Source: an uncultured Bacteroidales bacterium
GTDB lineage: Bacteria; Bacteroidota; Bacteroidia; Bacteroidales; Paludibacteraceae
Direction of reading: 5' to 3'
Assembly (NCBI GenBank): GCA_946404495.1
Contig: CAMJDT010000008.1
Location: forward strand, 1 to 54,258
Length of the DNA stretch: 54,258 nucleotides
In this document: piece after piece, positions 1 through 8,330 of the stretch
How positions within the stretch are numbered: position 1 is the stretch's first letter
Layout: every line of letters starts with the position of its first letter
Notes under the pieces: generated by a model
What the model saw: only the letters and a program-made list of their open reading frames with translations
Told to the model about the DNA's origin: nothing
Databases searched by the model: none
Translations under genes and position numbers: made by a program

Positions 1-138
1 GAAACCATCCGCAGCAGTGTGAGTGCTCACGACAGAGCATTCTATATATCTTGTCTCAACTTGAACCGGACAGCCAATTCGATGTTCGGATTGAGAATAC
101 AATTCTCAGAGGAAGCGACCGCTGTACTTTCAGAATAA
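1..138 (+). CDS. C-terminal fragment of an unknown protein
   Basis: Reading frame 1 is open from the window edge to a TAA at 136-138 and encodes the last 45 residues of a protein. The piece contains RAFYISCLNLNRTANSMFGL. The pattern of a serine-rich turn, a short strand with aromatic residues, then a GLR strand near the end loosely resembles the C-termini of Bacteroidota surface proteins with a Fibrobacter-type paralogous domain, but the match is weak and I do not assign a function. A strong inverted repeat follows at 171-204, as expected for the end of a transcription unit. Confidence 0.45.
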   Translation, partial: ETIRSSVSAHDRAFYISCLNLNRTANSMFGLRIQFSEEATAVLSE

Positions 139-170
139 CAAAGCAAGCGGGCAATGTGTTCCGGCTATAA

Positions 171-204
171 AAAAGAGGTGATTTCCGAAGAAACCACCTC
201 TTTT
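171..204. terminator. Bidirectional hairpin terminator
   Basis: AAAAGAGGTG at 171-180 pairs perfectly with CACCTCTTTT at 195-204 around a 14-base loop. A-rich and T-rich flanks allow termination in both directions, so it can serve the upstream plus-strand gene and the minus-strand tRNA cluster. Confidence 0.75.
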
Positions 205-205
205 G

Positions 206-289
206 TGCGCAGGATGAGACTCGAACTCACACGATCTTGCGACCACTACCCCCTCAAAGTAGCGTGTATACCAATTTCACCACCTGCGC
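206..289 (-). tRNA. tRNA-Leu (anticodon GAG)
   Basis: On the minus strand the acceptor arm GCGCAGG pairs with CCTGCGC and is followed by discriminator A at 206. The anticodon stem CTACT/GGTAG encloses loop TTGAGGG, giving anticodon GAG. The long variable arm marks a class II tRNA, and the T loop GTTCGAGTC is intact. CCA is not encoded. It is the last member of a three-tRNA cluster read from the promoter at 759-790. Confidence 0.93.
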
Positions 290-367
290 TCGCGTTCGGC
301 AATCGGGTCGCATTGACTGAACGCTCGTTGCCTTCGCGTTCATTGGGACGACCGATGCCTCCGCTCT

Positions 368-398
368 CCCCACAAATTAAAAAATTTGCGGGGACCCC
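368..398. repeat. GGGG/CCCC palindrome, possible relative of the 41-base element
   Basis: Between the two leucine tRNAs, CCCC plus CAAATT pairs with AATTTG plus GGGG, followed at once by ACCCC. The layout (C-run, A/T-rich stem-loop, G-run, A, C-run) matches the 41-base element found at 11326, 22342 and 49623, but the stem sequence differs. The rest of 290-426 shows no gene. The hairpin may also act in processing of the tRNA precursor. Confidence 0.5.
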
Positions 399-426
399 AT
401 TGGATCCCTGCGGGAGTTTTTTTCAG

Positions 427-508
427 TGCCCAGAACAGGACTCGAACCTGCACACCTCGCGGCATACGCACCTGAAACGTACGCGTCTACCAATTCCGCC
501 ACCTGGGC
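427..508 (-). tRNA. tRNA-Leu (anticodon CAG)
   Basis: On the minus strand, acceptor GCCCAGG pairs with TCTGGGC (one G-U pair), followed by discriminator A at 427. The anticodon stem TACGT/GCGTA holds loop TTCAGGT, so the anticodon is CAG, reading CUG. A class II variable arm and the T-loop GTTCGAGTC are present and CCA is not encoded. It is the middle gene of the cluster. Confidence 0.93.
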
Positions 509-633
509 CTGATAACCCGCCAGACTCAATAAAAGGCTAACGGGTGCCCCTTGTGCCCTTTTCGTGTTGCCACTCTCCTCCTCACACAAGGGGGTCTCAG
601 AGAAAAAAAGCAGGATGAACCTGCAATTCTCTG

Positions 634-706
<73 letters not shown>

Positions 707-758
707 ATTGTTGTCTTCAGTTTTTCCTGAGATCACTGCTTTTTTTCGAAAGCGGCTG

Positions 759-790
759 CAAAGGTACTGCTTTTTTTTGACATGACCAAA
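759..790 (-). promoter_or_regulatory. Bacteroidota promoter of the tRNA cluster
   Basis: On the minus strand TTTG (787-790) is followed by 20 bases and TACCTTTG (759-766), the -33/-7 arrangement of the Bacteroidota primary sigma factor. It lies about 50 bases upstream of tRNA-Gly and reads through all three tRNAs. Bases 791-904 are A/T-rich and hold no gene. Confidence 0.8.
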
Positions 791-904
791 TTTTTTTGCA
801 AAAAAATGCATTTTTTCTTCAAAAAAGTGCAATTATTGCCTATTTTGTCTTCTTGAGTTAGCAAAAATGGGTACTTTTTGGTCTTTTTTGCACGCAAAGA
901 CCGC

Positions 905-1651
905 TTACTCGGTCGGACGTGATTTGCGCTTGAGTTCGAAGTCGCGTCCGAGGTAGTTTTTGCGGACAGTGGGGTTCTCGGCCAGTTCCTCCGGCGTACC
1001 GTGGAAGAGGATGCGTCCCTCGAAGAGGAGGTAAGCGCGGTCGGTAATCATGAGTGTCTCGTCCACATTGTGGTCGGTAATGAGGATACCGATATTTTTA
1101 TCCTTGAGCCGCCAGACCACGTCCTGAATCTCCTGTACGGCGATGGGGTCGACGCCGGCGAAGGGTTCGTCGAGCATGACGAACTTGGGTTCGATGGCGA
1201 GGCAGCGCGCGATCTCGGTGCGTCGGCGTTCGCCGCCGGAGAGACGGTCGCCGAGGTTATGACGCACGTGCTCGAGGTTGAACTCCCGGATGAGTTCCTC
1301 CACCTTATGCCGCTGGTACTCCTTGGTGAAGTTGGTCATCTCGAGTACGGCGAGGATATTGTCCTCCACGGTCATCTTGCGAAAGACGCTGGCCTCCTGA
1401 GGCAGGTAGCCTATACCCATCTGGGCACGGCGGTACATGGGGTAGGAGGTGATGTCCTCGTCGTTGAGGAAGATATGTCCGCTATTGGCGGTAACGAGAC
1501 CGGTGGTCATATAGAAGGTGGTGGTCTTGCCGGCTCCGTTGGGTCCGAGCAGACCTACTATCTCGCCTTGCTCCAGGCGGATCGATACATCGTTGACGAC
1601 GGTTCGTTTGCCGTATTTCTTATAGAGATGTTCAGTTCTGAGAGTATCCAT
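905..1651 (-). CDS. lptB: LPS export ABC transporter ATPase LptB
   Basis: This 248-residue cytoplasmic ATPase would power the Lpt bridge that carries lipopolysaccharide from the inner to the outer membrane, with LptF/LptG as membrane partners (not in this window). Walker A GPNGAGKT is at residues 36-43, Q-loop glutamine at 85, signature LSGGE at 137-141, Walker B FVMLDE at 157-162 and H-loop histidine at 194. The sequence [18 protein letters not shown] and the phrase [12 protein letters not shown] are typical of LptB rather than of amino-acid transporters. It is the last gene of the minus-strand run that starts with mlaE, and a block of TGTACCATT-like words separates it from xth. Confidence 0.93.
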   Translation of the reverse strand: MDTLRTEHLYKKYGKRTVVNDVSIRLEQGEIVGLLGPNGAGKTTTFYMTTGLVTANSGHIFLNDEDITSYPMYRRAQMGIGYLPQEASVFRKMTVEDNILAVLEMTNFTKEYQRHKVEELIREFNLEHVRHNLGDRLSGGERRRTEIARCLAIEPKFVMLDEPFAGVDPIAVQEIQDVVWRLKDKNIGILITDHNVDETLMITDRAYLLFEGRILFHGTPEELAENPTVRKNYLGRDFELKRKSRPTE

Positions 1652-1655
1652 AAAT

Positions 1656-1716
1656 CCATGTACTATTTAGTCATGTACCATGTACCATTTATGTACCATT
1701 TAGTTATTTAGCCATG
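1656..1716. repeat. Degenerate tandem words of the TGTACCATTTA type
   Basis: The gap between lptB and xth is almost wholly made of variants of ATGTACCATTTA (at least five copies with base changes). A similar word, ATGGTACATAAATGG, fills the gap before mutS at 51318-51361, and TGTACGATG variants lie after mutS. Confidence 0.75.
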
Positions 1717-1717
1717 G

Positions 1718-2479
1718 TCAATCAATAATAAGTTCGATGGGGCAGTGGTCGGAGTGGACGGCGTGTTGGAGGATAGCGGCGTGGGTGAGGCGCGGACGGA
1801 GGGGTTCGGATGCCCAGAAATAGTCGATACGCCAACCGGCGTTGTTAGCCCTTGCTCCGGCGCGGTACGACCACCAGGAGTACTGTTCGGCCCTTTGGTC
1901 AAACACGCGGAAGGTATCGATCATGCCGCTCTCTTCCCAGCGGTCCATCCATTCGCGTTCCTCGGGCAGGAAGCCGCTGACGCCCACTTGTCGCTCGGGG
2001 TGGTTGATGTCGATGGGATGGTGGCAGATATTGAAGTCGCCGCAGACGATAAGGTTAGGTCGCTCCTCGCGGAGTTGCTTCATCCATTTCAAAAAGACCT
2101 CGAGGAAGTCCATCTTAAACTCCTGGCGAATATCGCCGGTGGTGCCGCTGGGGACATAGACGCATACGAGTGTGATATCGCCGAAGTCGGCACGCAGGAC
2201 GCGTCCCTCGCTGTCGTAGCGCGGACTGTTCATGCCGGCCACTACGCGGTTGGGGCGGCGTTTTGAGAAGATGCACACGCCCGAATAGCCTTTCTTCTCC
2301 GCCGAGTGGATATAGCTGTGATAGCCCATCTCCTGCAGGGCGAGGGTATCGATCTGCTCGGGTTGGGCTTTGGACTCCTGGATGCAGAAGATATCGGGTT
2401 GCTCCTCTTCAAGGAAGGAGAGCAACCCTTTGGTAATGGCGGCACGAATGCCGTTGACATTGTACGAGATCAGTTTCAC
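1718..2479 (-). CDS. xth: Exodeoxyribonuclease III / AP endonuclease
   Basis: This 253-residue enzyme of the exonuclease-endonuclease-phosphatase fold would cut DNA at abasic sites and trim 3' ends in base excision repair. It opens with the [10 protein letters not shown] metal-binding strand, has the catalytic glutamate in IQESKA (residue 35), then GDFNI with the catalytic aspartate, WRIDYF, and ends with SDHCPI, the aspartate-histidine pair. The length is normal for the family. The start is GTG, and it overlaps the stop of the upstream protease gene by four bases (GTGA), so translation may be coupled although the functions are unrelated. Confidence 0.93.
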   Translation of the reverse strand: MKLISYNVNGIRAAITKGLLSFLEEEQPDIFCIQESKAQPEQIDTLALQEMGYHSYIHSAEKKGYSGVCIFSKRRPNRVVAGMNSPRYDSEGRVLRADFGDITLVCVYVPSGTTGDIRQEFKMDFLEVFLKWMKQLREERPNLIVCGDFNICHHPIDINHPERQVGVSGFLPEEREWMDRWEESGMIDTFRVFDQRAEQYSWWSYRAGARANNAGWRIDYFWASEPLRPRLTHAAILQHAVHSDHCPIELIID

Positions 2480-4113
2480 GGGATCATCACTTTCTTGGTT
2501 CCCGACGTGGTGCGAATCACATAGACGCCGTTAGCGAGCGTAGAGAGATCGGTGGTAGGCAGTTGTTTGCCGAGGATATCGTAGATGGCCTCGATGGTTT
2601 CGCCTTCGGTGAGCACATCCTCGATGCCGGCACCGCGGAAGGCGAGGTCGAACTGCGCCTTACCGGAGTTCCAGATCTTGATGTTGTCCAGGCGGAAGGT
2701 ACCGGCATTGTACGATGTATATTTCTTCTGCACGCCGGGGAAGGCATCGTCGGCCTTACCATTGTAGCCCTGTTCGCCCATAGCGGGAGCTTTGCCGTCG
2801 GCCTCGATGATATTGACACCCATATCCTTGGGATCGTTGTTGACCTGGTTCATGTACCACTTATTGCGGTTGTACTGCACGCGCACGAGCAGCAGTCCGT
2901 CACCGGGGATGTAGTTCTCCCAGCTGCTGCTGTTGCGTTGGCGGTTCTCCAGCAGCCAGAACTTCTTGGGCTCGGGGTTTAGTCCGTCGAGGTTGGAAGT
3001 GCGGGTGGAGGACACGAGCAGGAACTCGTTGGTAGTGGCAAAAGCCTCGAGGGTGTATTGTCCGTCGGCGGTGACTACGGTCGGCGTAGCCCAGTCCATG
3101 AACCATTTTTCGTAGCCCGAGTAGCCCGGAGGGGTATTGCCGTCGTTGTTGTAGGGACCCGAATCCATGATGTCCCAGTCGCCCAAGGTCTTGTGGGTGG
3201 TGTTGGAGTTGGTGGAGTAGAAGTCGGGCAGTCCGAGCACGTGGCTGAACTCGTGGGTGAAGGTACCGATACCGGTGTGCTGTTCGTTCTGGCCGTAGTT
3301 GTACTTGATCTCATTGGAGCAAGCGTAGGTAGCTACCTGTTTGCCATCGAGCACGATATCGAAGTAGAGCGACAGGTCGGAGCTGTGGGGCCACACGGTG
3401 TTGGCATCGGGACTGTCGGCAGCGCCGTAGCCGGCATAGAGGACATAGACGAAGTCCACCTTATTGTCGCCGTCGTTGTCGTAGACGGAGAAATTGACGC
3501 CGAGGCTGTCGTGGGATTTCTGCACAGCCTCCACGATCATATTGCGTGCACGGGCGTCGCCCTTACCCTCACCGTAGTAGATGTAGTTATAGTCCAGTTC
3601 GACGGGGCCGACTACATCGAAGTCGGGTTGGTAGAGTCCGTGACTCTGGTCGATGAAATACTGGCGGGTGGAACCCTTGGCATAGGGGTAGGAGGAACCG
3701 TCGCGGAAGCGTTGGTAGTTGCGTCCGTTGAGCATCGAGTCGATCTCGGCGGTCTCGGTGACGAATTTCTTGTTCTTGAAGTTAACGAGGATGCAGAGTC
3801 CGCGGGGCGCGAGGTTACGGCTGGTGCCGGTAGCCTCATAGGCGGCGGGCAGACGGTTCATGCCCTGCTGATGCAGCGCTTCGATCTCGTCGATACTCTT
3901 GGCAGGAACGAAGTCGTAGCGTCCGTTGGCGTTCTGCTCCAGCCAGTTGCCTTGTGCGTCGGTCACATAGTTGTAGTACTCATCACCGTGGAGGTAGATG
4001 GTGGTCTCGGTGCCGTCTTCGAGCAGCGCGCGAATGCCGTAGGGAGCAGCCGGAACAGCCGAAGCTGTGAGCGCTAAGAGAAGGCTCAATAGGGTAAAGA
4101 TGTTCTTTTTCAT
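2476..4113 (-). CDS. Secreted M6-family metalloprotease with prodomain and T9SS-like tail
   Basis: This 545-residue protein belongs to the immune-inhibitor-A (M6) zinc peptidases. Residues 1-19 form a signal peptide. Residues about 24-95 form an N-terminal prodomain-like region ([20 protein letters not shown]). The catalytic domain carries [11 protein letters not shown] at 287-297 (zinc ligands H287 and H291) and a calcium-loop-like DNDGDNKVD near 212-220. The last 50 residues (YDILGKQL, then [17 protein letters not shown]) resemble a type A T9SS sorting domain, so the protein is probably exported and anchored at the surface or released. It follows a paralogue that lacks the prodomain. Substrate unknown. 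Confidence 0.85.
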   Translation of the reverse strand: MKKNIFTLLSLLLALTASAVPAAPYGIRALLEDGTETTIYLHGDEYYNYVTDAQGNWLEQNANGRYDFVPAKSIDEIEALHQQGMNRLPAAYEATGTSRNLAPRGLCILVNFKNKKFVTETAEIDSMLNGRNYQRFRDGSSYPYAKGSTRQYFIDQSHGLYQPDFDVVGPVELDYNYIYYGEGKGDARARNMIVEAVQKSHDSLGVNFSVYDNDGDNKVDFVYVLYAGYGAADSPDANTVWPHSSDLSLYFDIVLDGKQVATYACSNEIKYNYGQNEQHTGIGTFTHEFSHVLGLPDFYSTNSNTTHKTLGDWDIMDSGPYNNDGNTPPGYSGYEKWFMDWATPTVVTADGQYTLEAFATTNEFLLVSSTRTSNLDGLNPEPKKFWLLENRQRNSSSWENYIPGDGLLLVRVQYNRNKWYMNQVNNDPKDMGVNIIEADGKAPAMGEQGYNGKADDAFPGVQKKYTSYNAGTFRLDNIKIWNSGKAQFDLAFRGAGIEDVLTEGETIEAIYDILGKQLPTTDLSTLANGVYVIRTTSGTKKVMIP

Positions 4114-4159
4114 GATAGTATAGTATTTAATTAATTATTTCAAATTTAATATTTAATAT
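4114..4159. repeat. AT-rich word repeat between the two protease genes
   Basis: The 46-base gap contains AATTTAATATTTAATATTTAAAATTT, that is tandem variants of AATATTTA. No promoter of the TTTG-20-TAnnTTTG form is visible, so the downstream protease is probably read from upstream. Confidence 0.5.
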
Positions 4160-5662
4160 TTAAAATTTACAGATCATTGTTGTCTTGCCGTTACTGCGGA
4201 CGATGAATATGCCGTGTTGTGCGGCCTCAGGGCGGATGGGTTGTCCCGTCAGGGTGAAGTACTCCTCATCGCCCTCGAGGGGGAGGATGCTGACCTCGTC
4301 CATGGTGGCGGCTCCGCCCATGAAGCGGAAGAGCACCTGATTGTTAGCGACCGTGATATCGGTGACGGGATAGCCGACGCACTCGGTGAAGGAGGTAGCG
4401 CCGGTGGGGTAGGTGTCGCCGGGTTTGCCGTAATGGCCGCTCTGCGAGGTGGTAGGTTTCACTCCGTCGGCCTCCACGATATCTACACCCATGGCTTCGA
4501 CTGTGTTGTTGACCTGATTGGCATTCCAGACCGCGTCATTGTAGCGGATATGGGTGATGAGCAGGTCGTGGCCGGGCAGGTAGGCATCCCAGCCGGTAGG
4601 TTGGCGGTTCTCCAGGAGGTAGAAATCCGTCGGTGCCGGATTCAGACCGTTCATATTATGCGCGCCCGTGGGCGATATAAGTAAGGACTCACCTCCGGCA
4701 TTGAGAGCCGTGAGGGTGATGTCTGCCGCTGTATTGATGAGTCGGGGATTCTTCCATCCCATGAACCAGCGCTCGTAGGCGGAGTAGCCGGCGGGGGTGC
4801 GGACGTTGTTGTTGTAGCAGCCGTAGTCCATCACGTCCCACATGCCGCAGGTCTTCTGCGAACCGCTGTTGGTCGTATAGAGGTCGGGCAGGCCCATCCC
4901 GTGACCGAACTCATGGCAGGCCAGACCGACGCCGGCCATGACTGTGGTGGTCTCATTGCTGTCGAAGCCGTCCAACTCACCGCTGACCTCGTAGGCATTG
5001 ATGGTCTTGCCATCGAAGACGCGCGCATAGCCACCTGTGCCGGAACCGTCTATCACATAGTAGTGCGGCCAGATGAGACTGCTCGGATTGGATATCCAGC
5101 TGCGGCTGATGCCGGCGGCATCGCTGCCCGGAGGACCTGCATAGACGGCATAGGTCAGATCCACGTAGCCGTCGTTATCGAGGTCGTAGAGGGAAAAGTC
5201 GATGGCATTATCCAGTAGTGCGCAGGCCTCCAGTACCAACTCGCCGCCTTTGCTCGTGCCGCCGTAGTAGGCGTAGTTATGACTGACCGTCACGGGACCG
5301 TAGATATCAAACTGCGGGTTGTATTGGCCGTCCGATTGGTCGTAGAAATATTTGCGCACCGAACCGGTGGCTCCGTCGCGGGTGAAGTGCTCGGCATTGA
5401 ACATCGAGTCCACATCCGCCTTCGATACGCGGAAAGACATGTCGGCATAGTTGACCATCAGCACCGGCACACGCGGGAAGACGCGCGCATGCTGGGAGCA
5501 GGTCTCGGTCTCACGCATCGGGGCACGCTGTACTTGGGCGCGCTCCATGGCACGGCGAAGCTCGTTATAGCGCGCCGTATCCGCCACGCTGCGCGGCGGT
5601 ACGATGGCGTAGACCGTAAGGTTTAGCACCGATAGCAGTATGAGAATGAACTGTTTTTTCAT
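4160..5662 (-). CDS. Secreted M6-family metalloprotease lacking the prodomain
   Basis: This 500-residue protein has a signal peptide (about residues 1-19) and an M6 catalytic domain with HEFGHGMGLPD at 250-260 and a calcium-loop-like LDNDGYVD near 161-168. Its C-terminus (LTGQPI, then HGIFIVRSNGKTTMICKF) looks like a T9SS sorting tail. Compared with the neighbouring 545-residue paralogue it lacks the GDEYY-type N-terminal region: after the signal peptide it goes through an arginine-rich linker directly into the catalytic domain. The gene immediately upstream encodes such a prodomain as a separate protein, so the two may work together. Function otherwise unknown; probable degradation of host, dietary or bacterial protein. 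Confidence 0.85.
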   Translation of the reverse strand: MKKQFILILLSVLNLTVYAIVPPRSVADTARYNELRRAMERAQVQRAPMRETETCSQHARVFPRVPVLMVNYADMSFRVSKADVDSMFNAEHFTRDGATGSVRKYFYDQSDGQYNPQFDIYGPVTVSHNYAYYGGTSKGGELVLEACALLDNAIDFSLYDLDNDGYVDLTYAVYAGPPGSDAAGISRSWISNPSSLIWPHYYVIDGSGTGGYARVFDGKTINAYEVSGELDGFDSNETTTVMAGVGLACHEFGHGMGLPDLYTTNSGSQKTCGMWDVMDYGCYNNNVRTPAGYSAYERWFMGWKNPRLINTAADITLTALNAGGESLLISPTGAHNMNGLNPAPTDFYLLENRQPTGWDAYLPGHDLLITHIRYNDAVWNANQVNNTVEAMGVDIVEADGVKPTTSQSGHYGKPGDTYPTGATSFTECVGYPVTDITVANNQVLFRFMGGAATMDEVSILPLEGDEEYFTLTGQPIRPEAAQHGIFIVRSNGKTTMICKF

Positions 5663-5679
5663 CAGTTATTGGTCTTTTT

Positions 5680-5765
5680 CGGGATAACGGTATCCCGGTA
5701 TCACGGTATCCCGTTCAATTTGCGGCCGTTCGGTATACCGGTATATCGGTATCACGGTATCCCGT
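5680..5765. repeat. CGGTATCCCGGTATCA word repeat
   Basis: The gap between the prodomain gene and the protease gene is made of variants of CGGTATCC and CGGTATAC (about eight), plus two copies of CGGCCG. The words are near-palindromic, so the region could fold. I see no promoter in it. Confidence 0.7.
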
Positions 5766-5782
5766 GAAAACTTCGGCCGCAT

Positions 5783-6121
5783 TTAACCTTTAAAGATCCC
5801 TTTGCGTTTGAGCCAGCGGGTCTCGCATTTCTTGCGGTCCTTGGCATCGTGGGCTTGTTTGCGGCTGGCGACGATGGTGCCGTCGCGTTTCTGGATCGCA
5901 TAGCAGAGGCGGTCGTCGTCCGTCTGGATAATCTGCCATCCGTCCTCGGTCATCATCCAGTGGTGATGTTCATCGCCGCGCAGAAGGATGGTGACGGTCT
6001 CACCGTTGGGTTGCTGTTTCACGATGGGATACGGAGCTGCCGGCACGCGTTGGGGTGCCTGGGCAGAGATTCCGCCTATCAAGGCGCAGAGCGCCATCAT
6101 TGTCAGAAGGAAATGTCTCAT
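5783..6121 (-). CDS. Free-standing M6-protease prodomain-like secreted protein
   Basis: This 112-residue protein has a signal peptide ending at ISAQA (about residue 21). The mature part (ETVTILLRGDEHHHWMMTED) aligns by eye with the N-terminal region of the 545-residue M6 protease in the same run ([20 protein letters not shown]). It then continues with a DGTIVASRKQAHD segment typical of the end of such prodomains and stops at KRKGIFKG, where a full protease would begin its catalytic domain. No catalytic motif is present. It is either a remnant of a split protease gene or a trans-acting chaperone or inhibitor for the prodomain-less protease next to it. Homology is seen by eye; function is inferred. 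Confidence 0.65.
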   Translation of the reverse strand: MRHFLLTMMALCALIGGISAQAPQRVPAAPYPIVKQQPNGETVTILLRGDEHHHWMMTEDGWQIIQTDDDRLCYAIQKRDGTIVASRKQAHDAKDRKKCETRWLKRKGIFKG

Positions 6122-6123
6122 AT

Positions 6124-6155
6124 AATATCAATTGTCAATTATCAATTATCAATTA
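6124..6155. repeat. CAATTATCAATTATCAATT word repeat
   Basis: Tandem variants of AATTATC fill the gap between mlaF and the prodomain gene. The TGA stop of mlaF (6149-6151) lies inside the repeat. A similar word is seen before the giant gene at 32466-32495. Confidence 0.7.
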
Positions 6156-6910
6156 GCATTTGCTGCTTTAACTTTCTTAAACAGATCCGAGGCGAAGACG
6201 AAGTCGTTGAGTGCTTCGTTCTCGGTGCGGAATATCTCGTGGCGGCTGCCCTGCCATTCCTTCTTACCATTGCGCAGGAAGAGGATGTTATCGCCGATTT
6301 CCATGATGGAGTTCATATCGTGGCTATTGACGATCGTGCAGATGCCGAACTCGTGGGTGACATCGCTGATGAGTTGGTCGATCACCAGGCTGGTCTTGGG
6401 ATCAAGGCCTGAGTTGGGTTCGTCGCAGAAGAGGTACTTGGGGTTCAGGGCGATGGCACGTGCGATAGCTACACGCTTCTGCATACCGCCGCTGATCTCG
6501 CCGGGCATCAGGGTAAAGGCCCGCTCGGGGATATTGACACGCTCGAGGCAGAACCGTGCGCGTTCGCGAATCTCCTTCTCCTTCATATCGGAGAACATCT
6601 CGAGGGGAAACATGACGTTCTCCTCTACGGTCTGGCTGTCGAAGAGCGCGGAGCCCTGGAAGAGCATACCTACCTCGCGGTGGATCTGACGGAGTTCGCT
6701 CTCCTTCATGCGGACTATATCGCGTCCGTCGTAGAGGATCTGACCGCTCTCGGGCTTATGCAGGCCGATCATGGTCTTCATCAGCACGGTCTTACCGCTA
6801 CCCGACTGACCGATGATCATATTGACCTCGCCGTCGCGGAAGGTGGCGGAGACGCCGTCCAGTACGGTCGTGCCGTCAAACTGCTTCGTTATATTCTGTA
6901 CATCTATCAT
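6149..6910 (-). CDS. mlaF: Phospholipid transport ABC ATPase MlaF
   Basis: This 253-residue ATPase pairs with the MlaE permease encoded just upstream in a Mla-type transporter that moves phospholipid between the membranes and keeps the outer membrane asymmetric. Walker A GQSGSGKT is at residues 34-41, the Q-loop is MLFQGSALFDS, the signature is ISGGMQKRV and Walker B is YLFCDEPNSGLDP. The phrase SGGMQKR and the asparagine in CDEPNSGLDP are marks of the MlaF subfamily. It overlaps mlaE by four bases. The stop codon is supplied by the flanking AATTGATAATTGA repeat. No MCE-domain gene (mlaD) follows in this window. Confidence 0.92.
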   Translation of the reverse strand: MIDVQNITKQFDGTTVLDGVSATFRDGEVNMIIGQSGSGKTVLMKTMIGLHKPESGQILYDGRDIVRMKESELRQIHREVGMLFQGSALFDSQTVEENVMFPLEMFSDMKEKEIRERARFCLERVNIPERAFTLMPGEISGGMQKRVAIARAIALNPKYLFCDEPNSGLDPKTSLVIDQLISDVTHEFGICTIVNSHDMNSIMEIGDNILFLRNGKKEWQGSRHEIFRTENEALNDFVFASDLFKKVKAANAN

Positions 6911-7656
6911 ACCAGCATCAGTTTGGTGAGAACCACATCCATCAGTAGGATGACGATACTCGAGTTCACTACTGCCTTCGTGCTCGCTTTACCTACTTCG
7001 AGTGCGCCGCCGTAGGCATAGTAGCCGTAGTAGGAAGCCATGGAGGTGATGATGAAGGCAAAGACGACGGTCTTGACGAACGAGTACCAGACGTAGTACG
7101 GCACAAAGGCGTACTGAATACCGATCAGATATTCGTCCACCGTCAGTATATCCGTCACGGCGCTGATGGCATATCCGCCAATGAGACCCGTGGCCATAGA
7201 CAGTGTTACCAGCAGGGGCATCATTACCATGAAGGCCAGCACCTTGGGGCAGATGAGGTAATTGGCGGAGTTGACACCCATGATTTCGAGGGCGTCTATC
7301 TGCTCGGTGATACGCATCGTGCCGATCTCGGAGGCGATGTTACTGCCGACCTTGCCGGCGAGGAGCAGACACAATATTGTGCTGGAGAACTCCAGCAGGA
7401 TACAGTCACGGGTTACCAGTCCCGTCGTATAGACGGGCAGCAGCGGGTTGGAGGTGTTGAGCTTGGTCTGCATGGTCATAATAGCTCCCATGAAGACGCT
7501 CACGATGAGCGTAATGAGGATACTCTCCAGTCCCTGTTTCTCCATCTCGTGCGAGACCTGCCGCCAGAACATCCGCTGCCTGTCAGGCCAACGGAAGACC
7601 TTCTGCATCAGCAGAAAATACTCGCCGATATGGGCTATGATATTCATCTTTTTCAT
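6907..7656 (-). CDS. mlaE: MlaE-family lipid ABC transporter permease
   Basis: This 249-residue inner-membrane protein of the MlaE/DUF140 family is the permease partner of MlaF. It has about five hydrophobic segments, the early amphipathic IAHIGEYFLLMQKVF helix and the family signature around LEFSSTILCLLLAGKVGSNIASEIGTMRI and EQIDALEIMGVNS. It is the first gene of the minus-strand run, preceded by the promoter at 7680-7711. The ATG at 7654-7656 is preferred because it gives the standard N-terminus and sits just below the promoter. Confidence 0.92.
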   Translation of the reverse strand: MKKMNIIAHIGEYFLLMQKVFRWPDRQRMFWRQVSHEMEKQGLESILITLIVSVFMGAIMTMQTKLNTSNPLLPVYTTGLVTRDCILLEFSSTILCLLLAGKVGSNIASEIGTMRITEQIDALEIMGVNSANYLICPKVLAFMVMMPLLVTLSMATGLIGGYAISAVTDILTVDEYLIGIQYAFVPYYVWYSFVKTVVFAFIITSMASYYGYYAYGGALEVGKASTKAVVNSSIVILLMDVVLTKLMLV

Positions 7657-7679
7657 GCCGTTATTACACTATTAGCCCG

Positions 7680-7711
7680 CAAAATTACAAAAAATATCTC
7701 ATATACGCAAA
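7680..7711 (-). promoter_or_regulatory. Bacteroidota promoter of the mlaE run
   Basis: On the minus strand TTTG (7708-7711), 20 bases, then TAATTTTG (7680-7687), ending 23 bases before the mlaE start. It is the only promoter of this form seen for the run down to lptB. Confidence 0.82.
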
Positions 7712-7785
7712 TAAATTCGCATGTTTTATCTCAAAAACAACGATTTTTTGTCAAATAGTGCAGGTTTCGCAAGAAATAATCGTTC

Positions 7786-7807
7786 GCAGATAAGAATTCT
7801 GCGATTT
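7786..7807. other. TCGCAGA palindrome upstream of umuDC
   Basis: TCGCAGA pairs with TCTGCGA around a short loop, followed by a run of T. The same palindrome ends the ferredoxin unit (46147-46180) and follows mutS (53999-54032) as a terminator. Here it lies between divergent promoters, just upstream of the umuDC -33 box, and just after a truncated copy of the 30-base element (GAAATAATCGTTCG at 7773-7786). It could block stray transcription or serve as a regulatory site. Confidence 0.5.
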
Positions 7808-7810
7808 TTT

Positions 7811-7842
7811 TTTGTGTATGTCAAAAAAAAGTTGTACCTTTG
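7811..7842 (+). promoter_or_regulatory. Bacteroidota promoter of umuDC
   Basis: TTTG (7811-7814), 20 bases, TACCTTTG (7835-7842), 24 bases upstream of the umuD ATG. No known LexA box is recognisable, although the TCGCAGA palindrome sits directly upstream. Confidence 0.82.
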
Positions 7843-7866
7843 CAGGTTAAATAGGATAAAGTAGAA

Positions 7867-8301
7867 ATGGCAAAGTTAACAGATATTACCGAATCGGAAG
7901 CGCAGGCCTTGGCGCTGGAGTTCGCTGAGAGTATTCATGCAGGTTTTCCCTCGCCGGCTGCCGATCATGCGGGCGAGAGGATTGATATGGCGCGCGAGAT
8001 GACGCCTCACCCCGAGACTACGTTCTATGCACATGTGCAGGGCGATTCGATGCGCGATGCCGGCATCTTGGACGGCGACATCGTGGTCGTGGACCGCAGT
8101 CTCGAACCCATGAACGGAGATTTCATCGTAGCCTATATAGACGGCGAGTACACCATCAAGGAGTTCAAGCAAGACGAACACGGACAGTGTGCATGGCTCA
8201 TACCGCATAACGCCGACTTTCAGCCCATCCGCGTGACGGCGGAAAGCAATTTTATGGTTTGGGGAGTGATCACCTACGCCATCCATAAGACCCGCCGCTA
8301 A
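7867..8301 (+). CDS. umuD: UmuD-like self-cleaving mutagenesis protein
   Basis: This 144-residue S24/LexA-type protein is the accessory subunit of DNA polymerase V. The region HAGFPSPAADH matches the processing site of UmuD, predicting cleavage between A25 and G26. The catalytic serine lies in GDSM (S61) and the lysine in TIKEF (K98), so self-cleavage should work. There is no DNA-binding domain, which separates it from LexA. It sits 29 bases upstream of umuC and has its own promoter. The stop codon TAA is part of a short word repeat (CGCTAACCGCTAACC) that fills the gap to umuC. RecA-dependent damage control is expected from the family but not shown here. Confidence 0.93.
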   Translation: MAKLTDITESEAQALALEFAESIHAGFPSPAADHAGERIDMAREMTPHPETTFYAHVQGDSMRDAGILDGDIVVVDRSLEPMNGDFIVAYIDGEYTIKEFKQDEHGQCAWLIPHNADFQPIRVTAESNFMVWGVITYAIHKTRR

Positions 8302-8330
8302 CCGCTAACCTATAACCGATAATCGTTACC

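Noticed and set aside
154..540. Plus-strand open frame across two tRNA genes
   Set aside because: It reads through tRNA-Leu genes on the other strand and the encoded sequence has no protein-like features.
3058..4077. Open frame of 339 codons opposite the M6 protease
   Set aside because: It is fully antisense to a clear zinc protease, has low-complexity valine/glycine composition and no recognisable motif.
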